From Desulfamplus sp. (GTDB lineage Bacteria; Desulfobacterota; Desulfobacteria; Desulfobacterales; Desulfobacteraceae): a stretch of DNA of 55,450 bases. How positions within the stretch are numbered: the stretch's first letter is position 1; every line of letters starts with the position of its first letter. The position numbers were made by a program, and so were the translations under genes. This document shows, in pieces, positions 9,264 through 18,129 of the stretch. The notes below the pieces were generated by a model, which was given only the letters and a program-made list of their open reading frames with translations, had not been told where the DNA came from and did no database searches. The stretch covers positions 1 through 55,450 of the forward strand of contig JADFZJ010000027.1 of NCBI GenBank assembly GCA_015232555.1. Direction: 5' to 3'.

Positions 9264-10755
9264 TTTTCCCAAAGAGATTCAGACATTTCTTATTCCGCAG
9301 CCACAAGGAGACCTGTTTTATCAGTGCCTTGGTTGCAGTGCCACCTATCCAATAAAAGAGCTACTCTATGTCTGCCCTAAATGTGGTCAAGTACTTTTAA
9401 TACACAACCGCAATTTTGATGAACTCAAAAAAATTCCAGGGAAAACATGGCAGCAGATATTTGATTACAGAAGAATGCTTAATATCCCTGCACTTAAAGG
9501 AATTTATCGTTACCATGAGTTTATCGGACCAAATATTCCTCTTAATTCAATAGTCTATTTAGGAGAGGGACACACGCCAATTGTTGAGGCAAACAGACAG
9601 TTGCAGGCAAAGGCTGGAGCTAAATTTTATTACAAGAACGATGGTCAAAATCCAAGTGCATCATTTAAAGATAGAGGCATGGCAAGTGCTCTATCTTACA
9701 TCAAATATCTTATTGACACTCGCCTTGCGTCCAATATTATTGCTATATGTGCATCTACTGGTGATACTTCTGCATCTGCCGCACTTTACGCATCCTATCT
9801 GACACCAGATATTAAATCGGCAGTGCTGCTTCCATACAAGAAAGTAACACCTCAGCAACTATCCCAGCCATTGGGAAGCGGTGCTAAAGTGTTTGAAATT
9901 CCTGGTGTATTTGATGACTGCATGAAGATTGTGGAAAAGCTCTCGGAAGAGTATCCAGTTGCCCTGCTCAACTCCAAAAATGCATGGAGAATTTTGGGGC
10001 AGGAGTCATACTCTTATGAAGTTGCCCAGGATTTTGAATATGAGATGCACGACAAGGTTATTATTGTTCCAATTGGAAATGCAGGTAATATCTCTGCTGT
10101 GATGAGCGGTTTTCTTAAATTTTATGAGGCTGGTATTATAGATACTCTGCCAAAAATTATAGGTGTTCAGTCAGAACATGCTGATCCTGTATTTAGATAT
10201 TATTTAGAACCAGATGTGGACAAAAGAGTTTTTAAGCCTGTTACAGTAAAACCAAGCGTTGCACAGGCTGCCATGATTGGCAATCCTGTATCTATGCCAA
10301 GGGTAATAGCAATTGCCAACCGATATAATGAAATGTCTGGCAGAAAAAATGTATTTTTTATACAGGTAACTGAGCAGTCAATCATGGATTGGTCTCTTGA
10401 TGCAAACAGGAACGGACACATTGCCTGTACCCAAGGCGGGGAGTCGTTAGCAGGACTTGTACAGGCAGTAGAACAGGGCATTATAACGGATCAAGACATT
10501 GCAATTGTTGATGCTACTGCACATGCAATCAAATTCTCAGGATTTCAGGATCAATATTTCCAGAAGACCATTGATAAAGATTATGAGATTAAGCCAAATC
10601 AGAGTTTAATTAATATGCCGTCTCTTGTTATGCCTGAAAATCGTGAAAAAATTCCTGCTCAGGGCAAACCTCTAAGTGACGATGATTTTAAAATTTTTGC
10701 AGATGATATTTCAAGAAAAATCGCAACTGAACTTAATCTTGTTAAAAACTCATAG
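9250..10755 (+). CDS. thrC: Threonine synthase with N-terminal zinc-ribbon
   Basis: PLP-dependent enzyme converting O-phosphohomoserine to threonine, 501 residues. The ATG at 9250 lies inside the end of serS and has AAAAGG upstream. A treble-clef-like zinc ribbon with CLGC and CPKC (about residues 20-45) precedes the fold type II PLP core. The PLP lysine is in [10 protein letters not shown] (about residue 140) and is followed by [12 protein letters not shown], the phosphate-binding loop. [12 protein letters not shown] is another conserved cofactor-contact segment. The zinc-ribbon form is seen in many archaea and deltaproteobacteria. Threonine synthesis is cytosolic. Pairing with serS may be simple co-transcription. 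Confidence 0.93.
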   Translation: MKIDNFPKEIQTFLIPQPQGDLFYQCLGCSATYPIKELLYVCPKCGQVLLIHNRNFDELKKIPGKTWQQIFDYRRMLNIPALKGIYRYHEFIGPNIPLNSIVYLGEGHTPIVEANRQLQAKAGAKFYYKNDGQNPSASFKDRGMASALSYIKYLIDTRLASNIIAICASTGDTSASAALYASYLTPDIKSAVLLPYKKVTPQQLSQPLGSGAKVFEIPGVFDDCMKIVEKLSEEYPVALLNSKNAWRILGQESYSYEVAQDFEYEMHDKVIIVPIGNAGNISAVMSGFLKFYEAGIIDTLPKIIGVQSEHADPVFRYYLEPDVDKRVFKPVTVKPSVAQAAMIGNPVSMPRVIAIANRYNEMSGRKNVFFIQVTEQSIMDWSLDANRNGHIACTQGGESLAGLVQAVEQGIITDQDIAIVDATAHAIKFSGFQDQYFQKTIDKDYEIKPNQSLINMPSLVMPENREKIPAQGKPLSDDDFKIFADDISRKIATELNLVKNS

Positions 10756-10826
10756 TTTCAATGGAATGAGCTGATATTTAAAATAATTTATCTTGTTATT
10801 TAAGGAATTGTAATCCAACAATAATT

Positions 10827-10848
10827 GCAGCGAAGCTGCTTATTTTCT
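10827..10848 (+). terminator. Weak hairpin terminator after thrC
   Basis: GCAGC (10827-10831), GAA loop, GCTGC (10835-10839), followed by TTATTTT. The stem is short (5 bp), so termination may be partial. It sits just upstream of the LysM gene. Confidence 0.4.
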
Positions 10849-10856
10849 GAAAATTG

Positions 10857-12395
10857 ATGGTTAAAAAAGTGATAGTTAATACCATGCTAAAAAAACAAGG
10901 AATAGTGGCATTACTGTTGTTATTTACTACTCTGTTTTTATTTATAGCAGACAATCTATTATTTAGCCATAACTCAGTATCTGCTCAATCTTCTCAAATC
11001 GTTGATGCGTCTTTCAAATCTTCTGACTCCTCCTCGTCCTCCCAAACTTATAGGTCAAAGCCCCTCTCTACTGCCCCTGAAGCCAATTCTGTTGAATCGC
11101 CACTGTCTCAATCTGGTCAATCATCTGATTCACAAGCTATCCTTTCAACTTCATATAAGCGATATACTCTTTACAGGTATAATGACTTTTATATTCTGTG
11201 CGAACCTTATACCGTGCAGGATGGAGACTGGATTTATAAAATATTCAGATCAAAAGGAGAGCTGTCTAAAGAAGATTTCGGAATGTTTATGCGTATTTTT
11301 AAGAATTTGAACCCAAATATAAAAGATACTAATACCATAAAAACTGGTCAGAGGATCACCATTCCATTAAAAAAATCAAAGTATAATGACTTCAAGGAGA
11401 GCAGTCCAGGAGTTGTAGAACTTCCAACAATAACCCTCTCTCAACTCACTGATGCATCCAAACCAATTAAGAAGCCAATATCAGACAAAAAAACTTTATC
11501 AGATACATATAAAACCAATGCTTCGAAAAAAAAACCATCTGCTGAAATTCCTGTTCGTCATTTAAAGCAATTTGCCGCACTGAACGATGGAAAATTGATG
11601 TTAAAAGGGAAATATTATTTTCCCCGTGATAATCAAGATGATCTGGTTATTGATGTTGCATTTAATCCTCTCATGCAGTTTAAAAATGGTTCCAGAATTT
11701 TATTTGTCCCTGAAATAAGTGCCTTTGAAGGGTGCTTTAATACCATAAAAACTTTCTGGCATGACTTTAAAATTATAGAATTTAAAGAGGTGACATCCTC
11801 GTCTTTGTATGAGCCTCAACTATCAATGCAATCTGATGACACGTTTAAATATAATCATCAAATTAATTCTCAATTTGAATTGGTTGAGCCATTGGAAGAT
11901 ATTTATGTTCCGATAAATATGATTCTTGAAAAAGATCATAAAGCGGCTGTGAAGAAACTTCTTGAAATCACAAAATATAACTATACACCAGAAAAAGAGA
12001 TATCTCTATCTGTTGGAAACATCACAGTAACGGTAACGCCTGGTATTATTACCAGAGAAGGTTCTTCTGACATACTGGTTGTTTTTGGGGATATATACGG
12101 TTCCGCCCTTGAAGCCCTTAAAGAGATAAAACAAGGTGATATTTTAACTATCTCACCACTTCTCACAACTATTGATGTTACCAAAAAAATATTCTCTGTT
12201 CTTGGTGCATCCACAACAGAGAATCCAGCTTTTGTAAACCCGAGTAACGGTAAAACATTGTCAATTGAGGGAATACATGTCAAAATTAGCAATCAAGAGC
12301 TATTTATCACCCAGAAATCTGTATTACTTAAAGAGGCATTCAGATACTTGATTGAAAAAAATATCACTATTTTAAGGACTGATGATCGTCTATAA
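10857..12395 (+). CDS. LysM-domain envelope protein, otherwise unrecognised
   Basis: About 512 residues. The N-terminus has a strong hydrophobic segment (about 15-34) ending near SVSAQ, which fits a signal peptide or membrane anchor. A Ser/Gln/Pro-rich linker follows. A LysM-like domain starts at YTVQDGDWIYKIF (about 117-170) and ends with the typical GQRITIPL. The rest (about 230-513) is beta-rich with no family I recognise. LysM suggests peptidoglycan binding in the periplasm. The ATG at 10857 is taken; TTG at 10854 or ATG at 10884 are alternatives and none has a good ribosome binding site. The downstream TPR lipoprotein starts 34 nt after the stop, so the two probably form an envelope operon. 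Confidence 0.75.
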   Translation: MVKKVIVNTMLKKQGIVALLLLFTTLFLFIADNLLFSHNSVSAQSSQIVDASFKSSDSSSSSQTYRSKPLSTAPEANSVESPLSQSGQSSDSQAILSTSYKRYTLYRYNDFYILCEPYTVQDGDWIYKIFRSKGELSKEDFGMFMRIFKNLNPNIKDTNTIKTGQRITIPLKKSKYNDFKESSPGVVELPTITLSQLTDASKPIKKPISDKKTLSDTYKTNASKKKPSAEIPVRHLKQFAALNDGKLMLKGKYYFPRDNQDDLVIDVAFNPLMQFKNGSRILFVPEISAFEGCFNTIKTFWHDFKIIEFKEVTSSSLYEPQLSMQSDDTFKYNHQINSQFELVEPLEDIYVPINMILEKDHKAAVKKLLEITKYNYTPEKEISLSVGNITVTVTPGIITREGSSDILVVFGDIYGSALEALKEIKQGDILTISPLLTTIDVTKKIFSVLGASTTENPAFVNPSNGKTLSIEGIHVKISNQELFITQKSVLLKEAFRYLIEKNITILRTDDRL

Positions 12396-12429
12396 TATAA
12401 CAATTTCAATGTTTATCAGGAAAATATTT

Positions 12430-13281
12430 ATGAAAAACTTTATTTCATATAACGCCCATGCAATGACTTACACAACGAAAAATGAAAGTCTTCATACAAA
12501 CAAAAAATATATATTAATTTATATCTCTTTAATATTACTCTTATTGTCTTCTTGTACTAAAAACTCGACAAGCCCCAAACTCGACAGTCAGGAAGGAAAA
12601 ATGGCGACAGCCACAAAAGAGTTAGGTGAAGCATTTATGGCTGAGGGCAACTATACTGCTGCATTGAATGAATTTCTTAAGGCAGAAAAAATAAGCCCTT
12701 CAGACCCTTACCTTCATAATGATTTAGGGTTGACCTATATGGCAAAAAAGCGGTTTGATCTTGCAGAAGAGCATTTTAAACGAGCTATTACTCTGAACCC
12801 TGATTACATTCCTGCAAAAAATAATCTTGGCAGTGCATATCTTAGGCAGGAGAAATGGGACCTTGCTATAGCATGTTTTAAGGAGATATCTGATAACCTT
12901 TTATATGCTACTCCCCATTATCCGCTTTCAAATTTAGGATGGGCATACCTTGGGAAAAACGATCTAAAACTTGCTCAACAACATTTTTTAATGGCATTAG
13001 ATGCACAGCCAGATTTTATTAATGCCATTCATGGTCTTGCGATAACATATCTCGAAAGTTCTGAACTTCAATCTGCTTTTAAGGTGTTGACTGAAGGGAT
13101 TAATAAGCATTCGGATAATAAGGGCGGTGGGATTGCAATTCTTTATGCGGATATGGCAAAAGTTTATGAAAAAAATCGTCAATTTGACAAGGCAAAAGAG
13201 AACTGGAAACGAGTTGTTGAGCTTGCCCCTTCTGGAAGCGGGCTTGCTCAAGAGGCAAATGATAAAATTAATAGATTGTAA
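12430..13281 (+). CDS. TPR-repeat lipoprotein (PilW/PilF-like)
   Basis: Predicted outer-membrane or periplasmic lipoprotein. A hydrophobic segment ends in LILLLLSSC, a good lipobox with Cys about 42 residues from the chosen start. It is followed by tandem tetratricopeptide repeats (ALNEFLKAEKISPSDPYLHNDLG, AEEHFKRAITLNPDYIPAKNNLG and further copies) to the C-terminus, at least five by eye. Such proteins act as scaffolds, for example PilW/PilF in type IV pilus secretin assembly; that specific role is only a suggestion. The ATG at 12430 has AGGA upstream; ATG 12409 and ATG 12463 are alternatives. It follows the LysM gene. Confidence 0.8.
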   Translation: MKNFISYNAHAMTYTTKNESLHTNKKYILIYISLILLLLSSCTKNSTSPKLDSQEGKMATATKELGEAFMAEGNYTAALNEFLKAEKISPSDPYLHNDLGLTYMAKKRFDLAEEHFKRAITLNPDYIPAKNNLGSAYLRQEKWDLAIACFKEISDNLLYATPHYPLSNLGWAYLGKNDLKLAQQHFLMALDAQPDFINAIHGLAITYLESSELQSAFKVLTEGINKHSDNKGGGIAILYADMAKVYEKNRQFDKAKENWKRVVELAPSGSGLAQEANDKINRL

Positions 13282-13319
13282 AAACAAAAACCTCTATTGT
13301 TATTGAAACTTACACTACA

Positions 13320-13928
13320 CTACTTGATATAAACAAACAGATCACTATCCAGTATATCAGATAACTTTTGATATTGCATATCCTTATCTGACACTAAAGG
13401 CTTTTCAACTCTCCAGTTAATATTGATATCAGGGTCATTGTATATAATACCGTATTCATCCCCAGGTGTATAAACGTCAGAGCATTTGTATGTAACATCG
13501 GCAAATTCACTTAATACAGAAAAGCCATGAGCAAATCCTGCTGGTATAAAAAGTTGCCGTCTATTCTCGTCTGAAAGGATAACACCTGTCCAATTACCAA
13601 AAGTGGGAGACCCTTTTCTTATATCTACAGCCACATCAAAAATTGTACCTCTGACAGCATAGACAAGTTTTGCCTGAGGATTCTCAAGCTGATAATGCAG
13701 ACCACGTATTACACCTTTTTTTGAACGAGAGTGGTTATCCTGAACAAAATTGACAGTAACCCCACCTTTTCGATATCGATCTTTTTGCCATGTTTCAAGA
13801 AAAAATCCTCTGGAATCTTCAAAAACATCAGGCTCAATAACCAGCACACCATCAAGCATTAACAAATCAATGAACTCACCTGATGGCGAGTTATTAACTA
13901 TTACAACAGGATTAAAACATGTAACCAT
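13320..13928 (-). CDS. rmlC: dTDP-4-dehydrorhamnose 3,5-epimerase
   Basis: Cupin-fold epimerase of dTDP-L-rhamnose synthesis, 202 residues. Diagnostic stretches are PDVFEDSRGFFLETW, VQDNHSRSKKGVIRGLHYQ (containing the catalytic His), FDVAVDIRKGSPTFG and FIPAGFAHGFSVLSE. The conserved fold begins near residue 27, so there is a ~23-residue N-terminal extension. I keep the upstream ATG because it is preceded by a good GGAG ribosome binding site, whereas the internal ATG (13859) has none. It is the last gene of rmlB-rmlA-rmlC on the minus strand, 45 nt after rmlA. Confidence 0.94.
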   Translation of the reverse strand: MVTCFNPVVIVNNSPSGEFIDLLMLDGVLVIEPDVFEDSRGFFLETWQKDRYRKGGVTVNFVQDNHSRSKKGVIRGLHYQLENPQAKLVYAVRGTIFDVAVDIRKGSPTFGNWTGVILSDENRRQLFIPAGFAHGFSVLSEFADVTYKCSDVYTPGDEYGIIYNDPDININWRVEKPLVSDKDMQYQKLSDILDSDLFVYIK

Positions 13929-13985
13929 TCAAAATTCTCCAAGCTATTCAAATTCTCTGGAATTTTCAAAACTTCAAAATTCTCC
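13928..13985 (-). repeat. Triplicated ribosome-binding-site-like motif between rmlA and rmlC
   Basis: On the minus strand GGAGAATTTTGAA occurs at the 3' end of rmlA (13973-13985 region), a degenerate AGAGAATTTGAA follows, and GGAGAATTTTGAA occurs again immediately before the rmlC ATG, where it supplies the ribosome binding site. It looks like short tandem duplication within the 45-nt spacer. Confidence 0.65.
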
Positions 13986-14861
13986 GAAATCATTTTTATC
14001 GCGAATCAGCCTCATCAGGTACTGCCCGTAATCGTTTTTCAACATATCTTTAGCAAGAGCTTCAAGGTGAGAATCTGAGATGTACCCAAGCCTGTAAGAT
14101 ATCTCTTCAATACACGCAATTTTAAGTCCTTGTCTGTTCTGCACTGCTTGAACATAAGCCGATGCCTGTTGAAGTGCCTCGTGTGTTCCAGTATCAAGCC
14201 ATGCGAAACCTCGCCCAAGCAGTTCTACTTTTAGATTACCATTTTTAAGATAGACATTATTTACATCGGTAATTTCAAGTTCTCCCCTTGCAGAGGGTTT
14301 CAGATTCTCCGAAATTGTAATAACATTGTTATCATAAATATAGAGACCAGGAACAGCATATACAGATTTTGGTTTTGCAGGTTTTTCCTCGATTCCTAAA
14401 ACTTTACCTGTAGAGTCAAATTCCACAACTCCATACCGTTCAGGGTCTTTGACAGGATATCCAAATATCAGACCGCCCTTTTTCATTGAAACTGCATTTT
14501 TCAAAACATCTTGAAGCCTGCTGCCATAGAAAATATTGTCCCCGAGTATCAGGGTAACACCGTCATTGCCTATAAAATCCTTTGCAAGAATAAATGCCTG
14601 TGCAATACCATCTGGTTTTGGCTGTTCCATGTATGAAAACCCAAGCCCTAAATTTGAACCATCTTGGAAAAGCTCTTTAAACCTTGGAAGATCAACAGGG
14701 GTTGAGATAATCATTATCTCTCTGATGCCTGCAAGCATTAACACAGACAGAGGATAATAGATCATTGGTTTATCATAGACTGGTACAAGCTGCTTGCTTA
14801 CCGCTTTAGTTATGGGATAAAGCCTTGTGCCTGAACCTCCTGCTAAAATTATTCCTTTCAT
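13974..14861 (-). CDS. rmlA: Glucose-1-phosphate thymidylyltransferase
   Basis: Makes dTDP-glucose from dTTP and glucose-1-phosphate. 295 residues, the family length. The N-terminal nucleotide-binding loop is [38 protein letters not shown] follows, then LGDNIFYG (metal-binding Asp), [16 protein letters not shown] and [14 protein letters not shown]. It starts 6 nt after the rmlB stop and feeds its product to the rmlB dehydratase. The C-terminal codons overlap the short repeat that also forms the rmlC ribosome binding site. Confidence 0.96.
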   Translation of the reverse strand: MKGIILAGGSGTRLYPITKAVSKQLVPVYDKPMIYYPLSVLMLAGIREIMIISTPVDLPRFKELFQDGSNLGLGFSYMEQPKPDGIAQAFILAKDFIGNDGVTLILGDNIFYGSRLQDVLKNAVSMKKGGLIFGYPVKDPERYGVVEFDSTGKVLGIEEKPAKPKSVYAVPGLYIYDNNVITISENLKPSARGELEITDVNNVYLKNGNLKVELLGRGFAWLDTGTHEALQQASAYVQAVQNRQGLKIACIEEISYRLGYISDSHLEALAKDMLKNDYGQYLMRLIRDKNDFGEF

Positions 14862-14867
14862 AAAAGA

Positions 14868-16094
14868 TTACTCCTTATAATGGCTCTTTATCCAGTTGAG
14901 ATATTCACCTGATTTGATTCGTTCAACCCACTTTATGTTATTCAGATACCATTGAACTGTCCGCTCAATGCCAGTTTTAAAAGACTCTTCTGGCTGCCAC
15001 CCAAGCTCTTCTTTAAGTCTTGTGCAGTCAATCGCATATCTGAAATCATGTCCTGGTCGATCTTTTACGAAACGGATAAGCTCTTTTGAGGAAGATAGTT
15101 GTGATGATGTTTTATTGATCTCAAACCTAACATTGCCCGTAAGATTAGCTTGCTGAGCACGATCAACAATAGCACATATATTTTCAACAACCGTTCTGTT
15201 TTCAAGTTCGCAACCGCCGCCAATATTATAGGTACCTCCTCTTACACCTTTTTGCATGATAAGCCAGATTGCAGAACAGTGATCCCTTACATAAAGCCAA
15301 TCCCTTATATTTTTTCCTTCTCCATAAATTGGAAGTTCTTTCCCATCAAGAGCGTTGAGAATCATAAGCGGAATAAGTTTTTCAGGAAATTGGAATGGGC
15401 CGTAGTTGTTGGAGCAGTTTGAGATTGTAACAGGCAATCCGTAAGTCTCGTGCCATGCCCGAACTAAATGGTCAGATGCAGCTTTTGACGCTGAATAGGG
15501 GCTGTTTGGTGAATATGGAGTATTTTCAGTAAAATAGCCTGTTTTACCCAGAGTTCCGTAAACTTCATCAGTGCTGATATGGTGGAACAGAATGAATCTG
15601 CTCTTTTTATCATCTGTTCCACCTGAGCTGCCGCTATTATTCTCAAAAAATCTTTTTCTTGAGCATTCAAGCAGGTTAAAAGTTCCTTTTATGTTGGTAT
15701 CAATAAAAATTTCAGGTGAGGCAATAGATCGATCAACATGAGATTCTGCTGCAAAGTGGCATACAGAGTCAATTTGATATGCTTGAAAAATTCTCTCCAT
15801 CTCTGCCATATTGCAAATATCAGCTTTTTCAAAAATATATCTAACTTGAGATTTGTTGTCAGATGATTGATTATTTTCATTTTCATGCGTCTCATGGTTT
15901 TGACCTATCTGACCAAACTCTTTTTCAATATCTTCAAGGCTGTCAGGATTTCCAGCATAAGTCAACTTATCAACATTAATAATTCGTCCTGTAAAAGAGT
16001 GTTCATCTTCTCTTAAACCAGAATCTTTTAACAGATATCTGATAAAATTTGACCCTATAAATCCGCACCCGCCAGTTACAAGAAGGTTTTGCAT
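14868..16094 (-). CDS. rmlB: dTDP-glucose 4,6-dehydratase
   Basis: Extended SDR enzyme converting dTDP-glucose to dTDP-4-keto-6-deoxyglucose. It starts MQNLLVTGGCGFIGSN (NAD-binding TGGxGFIGS). The catalytic motifs are STDEVYG (with the Asp-Glu pair) and the YxxxK of YSASKAASDH. At 408 residues it is longer than the usual 340-360. The excess lies in hydrophilic segments: NHETHENENNQSSDNKSQ (about 67-84), NNSGSSGGTDDKKS before the catalytic strand, and a Ser-rich stretch near SSQLSSSKE. The ATG at 16094 starts the conserved fold; a GTG at 16115 would add seven residues. It is the first gene of the rml cluster. No rmlD reductase is in the window. Confidence 0.95.
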   Translation of the reverse strand: MQNLLVTGGCGFIGSNFIRYLLKDSGLREDEHSFTGRIINVDKLTYAGNPDSLEDIEKEFGQIGQNHETHENENNQSSDNKSQVRYIFEKADICNMAEMERIFQAYQIDSVCHFAAESHVDRSIASPEIFIDTNIKGTFNLLECSRKRFFENNSGSSGGTDDKKSRFILFHHISTDEVYGTLGKTGYFTENTPYSPNSPYSASKAASDHLVRAWHETYGLPVTISNCSNNYGPFQFPEKLIPLMILNALDGKELPIYGEGKNIRDWLYVRDHCSAIWLIMQKGVRGGTYNIGGGCELENRTVVENICAIVDRAQQANLTGNVRFEINKTSSQLSSSKELIRFVKDRPGHDFRYAIDCTRLKEELGWQPEESFKTGIERTVQWYLNNIKWVERIKSGEYLNWIKSHYKE

Positions 16095-16138
16095 TGATCT
16101 GTCTCTACCCCTCACTCACATTTTAATTGCTGCTTAGT

Positions 16139-16690
16139 TTACTTATTAAATGACCTATCAAACAGAGATTTCATAGCTTCTTTAGCATCCTCAGAAAGAT
16201 TGCGAGTGCCTGTTCCCGCAAAGGTTTTATGGCTGATTATAGGTGTTACCTCAATCCAGTTATTATTGACCCACGAAAACCACTGTTTGCGATCCTGCTC
16301 ATAGACAAACACAGGTCTGTTAAATAGCCTTGCAAGCTCAACACCCCAGCCAGTCCCACCTTTTACAGTATTGTCAGGCAGTATCCAGCCAACCACAAAA
16401 ACCTGATAACCGTTGTTTACCATGTGGAAAATTGACTGAATAACCTTACGTATAGTATCTACCTTTGAAAAATTGCGTCCCATGCGGGCAGAGACAATGT
16501 CCATACTGACATCACCTTTTTGAAGCTCTTCATTTGAGAGAATCTTCAGACCGACTTCTCTCTCTATGACATGACCTTCAAATGTGAAATTAACCTCATT
16601 AATTCCAAACTGCTGTGCAAGTTTTCCAAACTCTGCCTCTGCACCTTTATGACCGCCGCTGAACAGCGTTACATCACATTTAGTCAACAT
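16139..16690 (-). CDS. Unrecognised 183-residue protein, possibly Rossmann/SLOG-like nucleotide binding
   Basis: I do not recognise a named family. The protein starts MLTKCDVTLFSGGHKGAEAEFG, a beta strand followed by a Gly-rich loop and helix. In the middle it has GYQVFVVGWILPDNTVKGGTGWGVELA, a second strand and Gly-rich loop, then RPVFVYEQDRKQWFSW and a C-terminal FAGTGTRNLSEDA. That pattern recalls SLOG/LOG-like or YpsA-like nucleotide-binding proteins, but this is a guess from motif shape. It is soluble, with no signal or TM segment. It lies 45 nt upstream of rmlB on the same strand and downstream of a terminator that separates it from the EAL-HDOD gene. No ribosome binding site stronger than AAGGA was seen. 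Confidence 0.7.
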   Translation of the reverse strand: MLTKCDVTLFSGGHKGAEAEFGKLAQQFGINEVNFTFEGHVIEREVGLKILSNEELQKGDVSMDIVSARMGRNFSKVDTIRKVIQSIFHMVNNGYQVFVVGWILPDNTVKGGTGWGVELARLFNRPVFVYEQDRKQWFSWVNNNWIEVTPIISHKTFAGTGTRNLSEDAKEAMKSLFDRSFNK

Positions 16691-16725
16691 CTTGTTATCC
16701 TTTTTTCAAATTGATTTATCGTAAA

Positions 16726-16746
16726 AGGCGGGCTTTACGCCCGCCC
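16726..16746 (-). terminator. Rho-independent terminator of the EAL-HDOD gene
   Basis: GGCGGGC (16727-16733) and GCCCGCC (16739-16745) form a GC-rich 7-bp stem with a 5-nt loop. On the minus strand the stem is followed by TTTTAC, so it ends transcription from the EAL-HDOD gene. Confidence 0.85.
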
Positions 16747-16802
16747 ATTAATATCAGGCTTATTTTACCTTTACCTGCTCAGGCAATAGGCATAAATAGC
16801 CG

Positions 16803-18029
16803 CTATATCTTCAAAAAATTATCAGCCATTTTTACTGCATCTATGTAAATTGATGGCAGATGTAAAGTTAGATCGTCATGCTCTTCGGGCAAAATACAGT
16901 CATACAAAACACAGTCAGCCCAACTCCCCTTTTCAAAGCAGTTGCAAAGAGAGAGCAGAGCATTAAAACTTTTATTATTTCCTAACAATCCATCACTAAC
17001 TTTTTTTGAGAAGGATATTTCAGCCAGAATAGTTTTCATATCCTTATCAAGCATTGCATCAACTGTGGAGAAAAGTCCCATTGTAAAAAGCTCTTCACCA
17101 GAAAAATCGGTCTTGACATATTTTCCAATCAACTCACACATCCTTGCCCTGACAACAGATAGCCTCATTAGTTCGTCAGGCTTGCTGTCGCTGAGTCCAG
17201 CAGCCGCAACTACCCTTACAAACTGCTTGATAGTATCTTCTCCAAGATATGAGACTGCCTCTTTGATCGTGCTTATCTCATTAACTCTTCTAAAGTATGG
17301 AGAGTTGATAAATTTCATCAGTTTATAGGATATTGATATATCGTTTTTGATAGCTCGGGCAATTTTATCAAAACTCATATCACTTTTGCCAAGCTCAGAG
17401 ATAAGGCTCAAAAGAGTCATTTTATTTGAAGGAATATCTGTTTTTGATATAATCTCTGGTTTTGAGAAAAAATATCCTTGAAACAGAGTAAAACCCATCT
17501 CTTTAGCCTGTAAAAACTCATCATGAGTCTCCACCTTTTCTGCTAAAAGAGTTATATTGAATTTACTCTTAAGAGCTTTCACAAGACCTGCAATAGTATT
17601 TAACGGGGTTGCCATAAGATCAAACTTTATGATGTTGGAAAGTTTAATCAGATTGGTATATTTCTTATCAAAAATAAAATCATCAAGAGCAACTGTATAT
17701 CCTTTTTTCCTAAACTCTTTAATGGCATTTTCAACATAGATATCTGGCTCAATATCTTCAAGAATCTCAACAACAATACTGTTTTTTGGAAACAGAAGTG
17801 GTGTTTTATTTAAAATCAACTCTTTGGTGAAATTGATAAAACCAGGGTGATTTCCTGTAATTTCACCTATTCCCATTGAAAAAAAGGTATTTGCTAACAG
17901 TCGTGAGGTACCGATATTACCATCAATCCCTGGAAATGAGTTTTTCAGGCTGTCCCGGAAAAGAAGTTCATAAGCATAGGTTTTTTTATTCTGGTTTAAA
18001 ATGGGCTGCCGTCCAACAAAAATATCCAT
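16803..18029 (-). CDS. EAL-HDOD signalling protein with degenerate EAL motif
   Basis: 408 residues in the YuxH-like layout: an EAL-type c-di-GMP phosphodiesterase fold (about 1-200) followed by an HDOD domain (about 200-395). The EAL signature position reads YELLFRD. ALDDF, KFDLM, LAEKVET and FQGYFFSKP mark the rest of the fold. Because ExL and several metal ligands are changed, I infer little or no phosphodiesterase activity, perhaps only c-di-GMP or protein binding. HDOD domains occur in c-di-GMP and motility regulation without known enzymatic activity. The start MDIFVGRQPIL is canonical for the family and is preceded by AGGA. A strong terminator follows, so it is monocistronic. Confidence 0.88.
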   Translation of the reverse strand: MDIFVGRQPILNQNKKTYAYELLFRDSLKNSFPGIDGNIGTSRLLANTFFSMGIGEITGNHPGFINFTKELILNKTPLLFPKNSIVVEILEDIEPDIYVENAIKEFRKKGYTVALDDFIFDKKYTNLIKLSNIIKFDLMATPLNTIAGLVKALKSKFNITLLAEKVETHDEFLQAKEMGFTLFQGYFFSKPEIISKTDIPSNKMTLLSLISELGKSDMSFDKIARAIKNDISISYKLMKFINSPYFRRVNEISTIKEAVSYLGEDTIKQFVRVVAAAGLSDSKPDELMRLSVVRARMCELIGKYVKTDFSGEELFTMGLFSTVDAMLDKDMKTILAEISFSKKVSDGLLGNNKSFNALLSLCNCFEKGSWADCVLYDCILPEEHDDLTLHLPSIYIDAVKMADNFLKI

Positions 18030-18129
18030 AGAAATATCCTAACTATATTTGTTTATACATAATAAGTTCTGCCTAACAAATTTATCAGATTGGAACTTTT
18101 ATATAACTATCCATATTTATTATCTTAAA

